24,081 nucleotides of DNA. It comes from Alectryocaccomicrobium faecavium. GTDB lineage: Bacteria; Bacillota; Clostridia; Christensenellales; Aristaeellaceae. Where the stretch lies: contig DVOT01000182.1 in assembly GCA_018713425.1 (NCBI GenBank), forward strand, positions 1-24,081. Direction: 5' to 3'. The translations under genes and the position numbers were made by a program. This document shows, piece by piece, positions 23,799-24,081 of the stretch. Position 1 is the first letter of the stretch, and the number at the start of each line of letters is the position of its first letter. The notes beneath the pieces are model-generated. The model searched no databases, had not been told where the DNA came from, and worked only from the letters and a program-made list of their open reading frames with translations.

Positions 23799-23826
23799 AT
23801 ATTAACGGAAAAATGAGAATTGTCAA
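23799..23826 (-). promoter_or_regulatory. Leftward promoter for the RNA-modification/metal-uptake operon
   Basis: On the minus strand: perfect -35 TTGACA (23826-23821), 16-base spacer, -10 TAATAT (23804-23799). An inverted repeat GAATTG-N5-CAATTC (23817-23833) overlaps the -35 box. Confidence 0.68.
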
Positions 23827-23889
23827 GCAATTCGCGCGGCCATCCCCACGATCGATCTTAAATATACACTATATAACAGACAGATTCAT

Positions 23890-23918
23890 TTGACGGCGGG
23901 CGAAAGGTGTGCTATAAT
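23890..23918 (+). promoter_or_regulatory. Promoter for the right-edge epimerase gene
   Basis: -35 TTGACG (23890-23895), 17-base spacer, perfect -10 TATAAT (23913-23918). A perfect 10-base palindrome ATACATGTAT (23927-23936) lies at the predicted transcription start and could be an operator. Confidence 0.82.
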
Positions 23919-23955
23919 CATTTTGCATACATGTATTATTTGTAGGAGGGATACC

Positions 23956-24081
23956 ATGATTCACCATTGGTCGCTATTTACCAAGCCATGGAAAACCGCA
24001 ACGGCGGAAGAACTGGGCGCGCTGGCGGCGCGACTGGGATTTACCGGAATTGAATTTCCTCTGCGCGCAGGGTATCAAGTG
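23956..24081 (+). CDS. Sugar phosphate isomerase/epimerase family protein, partial (5' end)
   Basis: First 42 codons of a gene that runs off the window; too short for a firm call. The start MIHHWSLFTKPWKT, then EELGALAARLGFTGIEFPLRAGYQV, matches the opening beta strand and helix of AP-endonuclease-2-type TIM barrels (xylose isomerase-like sugar epimerases), where GFxGIEFPLR is characteristic. ATG has TAGGAGGG 6-7 bases upstream and its own promoter. Divergent from the leftward operon. Substrate unknown. Confidence 0.75.
   Translation, partial: MIHHWSLFTKPWKTATAEELGALAARLGFTGIEFPLRAGYQV

Noticed and set aside
1..24081. CRISPR array, tandem repeats, tRNA or rRNA genes, insertion sequences
   Set aside because: No regularly spaced direct repeats, cloverleaf-like gene, rRNA segment or transposase was found on reading the intergenic regions; a covariance-model search would be needed to exclude small RNAs.

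Overview
The window is one gene-dense bacterial chromosome segment of high GC content. It encodes no plasmid, phage or transposon functions. The mix of a class A penicillin-binding protein with a Cys-rich tail, type III glutamine synthetase, a lipoprotein-type solute-binding protein, WG-repeat-like secreted proteins, TTG/GTG starts and strong AGGAGG ribosome-binding sites suggests a high-GC anaerobic Clostridia (Firmicutes), perhaps a gut lineage of the Christensenellales type. That placement is inference; there is no rRNA gene to confirm it.

Layout. 1-2.5 kb (minus): PBP1A peptidoglycan synthase. 2.6-4.95 kb (minus): two-gene secreted operon, a WG-repeat-like protein then a PstS-like lipoprotein, closed by a terminator. 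5.0-6.0 kb (plus): NanA/DapA-family aldolase with a sigma-A type promoter. 6.0-9.35 kb (plus): type III glutamine synthetase, histidine phosphatase and a 96-aa conserved hypothetical. 9.5-15.93 kb (plus): complete F-type ATP synthase operon atpB-E-F-A-G-D-C with promoter and strong terminator. 16.0-16.67 kb (plus): DUF308/HdeD-like membrane protein. 16.7-19.04 kb (plus): large secreted protein with an apparent beta-repeat N-terminal half and a solute-binding C-terminal half. 19.08-23.8 kb (minus): closely packed run read leftward: unknown small ORF, rRNA-type methyltransferase, RluA-family pseudouridine synthase, holin-4-like membrane protein, then ZnuA-ZnuC-ZnuB-type metal transporter. The right edge (plus) carries the start of a sugar phosphate isomerase/epimerase gene with its own promoter.

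Most notable is the ATP synthase. There is no atpH (delta) gene and no space for one, because atpF and atpA overlap by 14 bases. Instead atpA has about 79 extra N-terminal residues that closely resemble the C-terminal domain of delta (the b-binding part), joined directly in front of the alpha N-terminal helix that normally docks the delta N-terminal domain. This looks like a delta-CTD/alpha fusion that replaces the usual non-covalent stalk-to-head joint. The same operon encodes a c subunit with a signal-peptide-like 59-residue leader and a mixed ion-binding motif, and an a subunit lacking the Glu equivalent to E. coli E219. Together they describe a divergent F1Fo enzyme.
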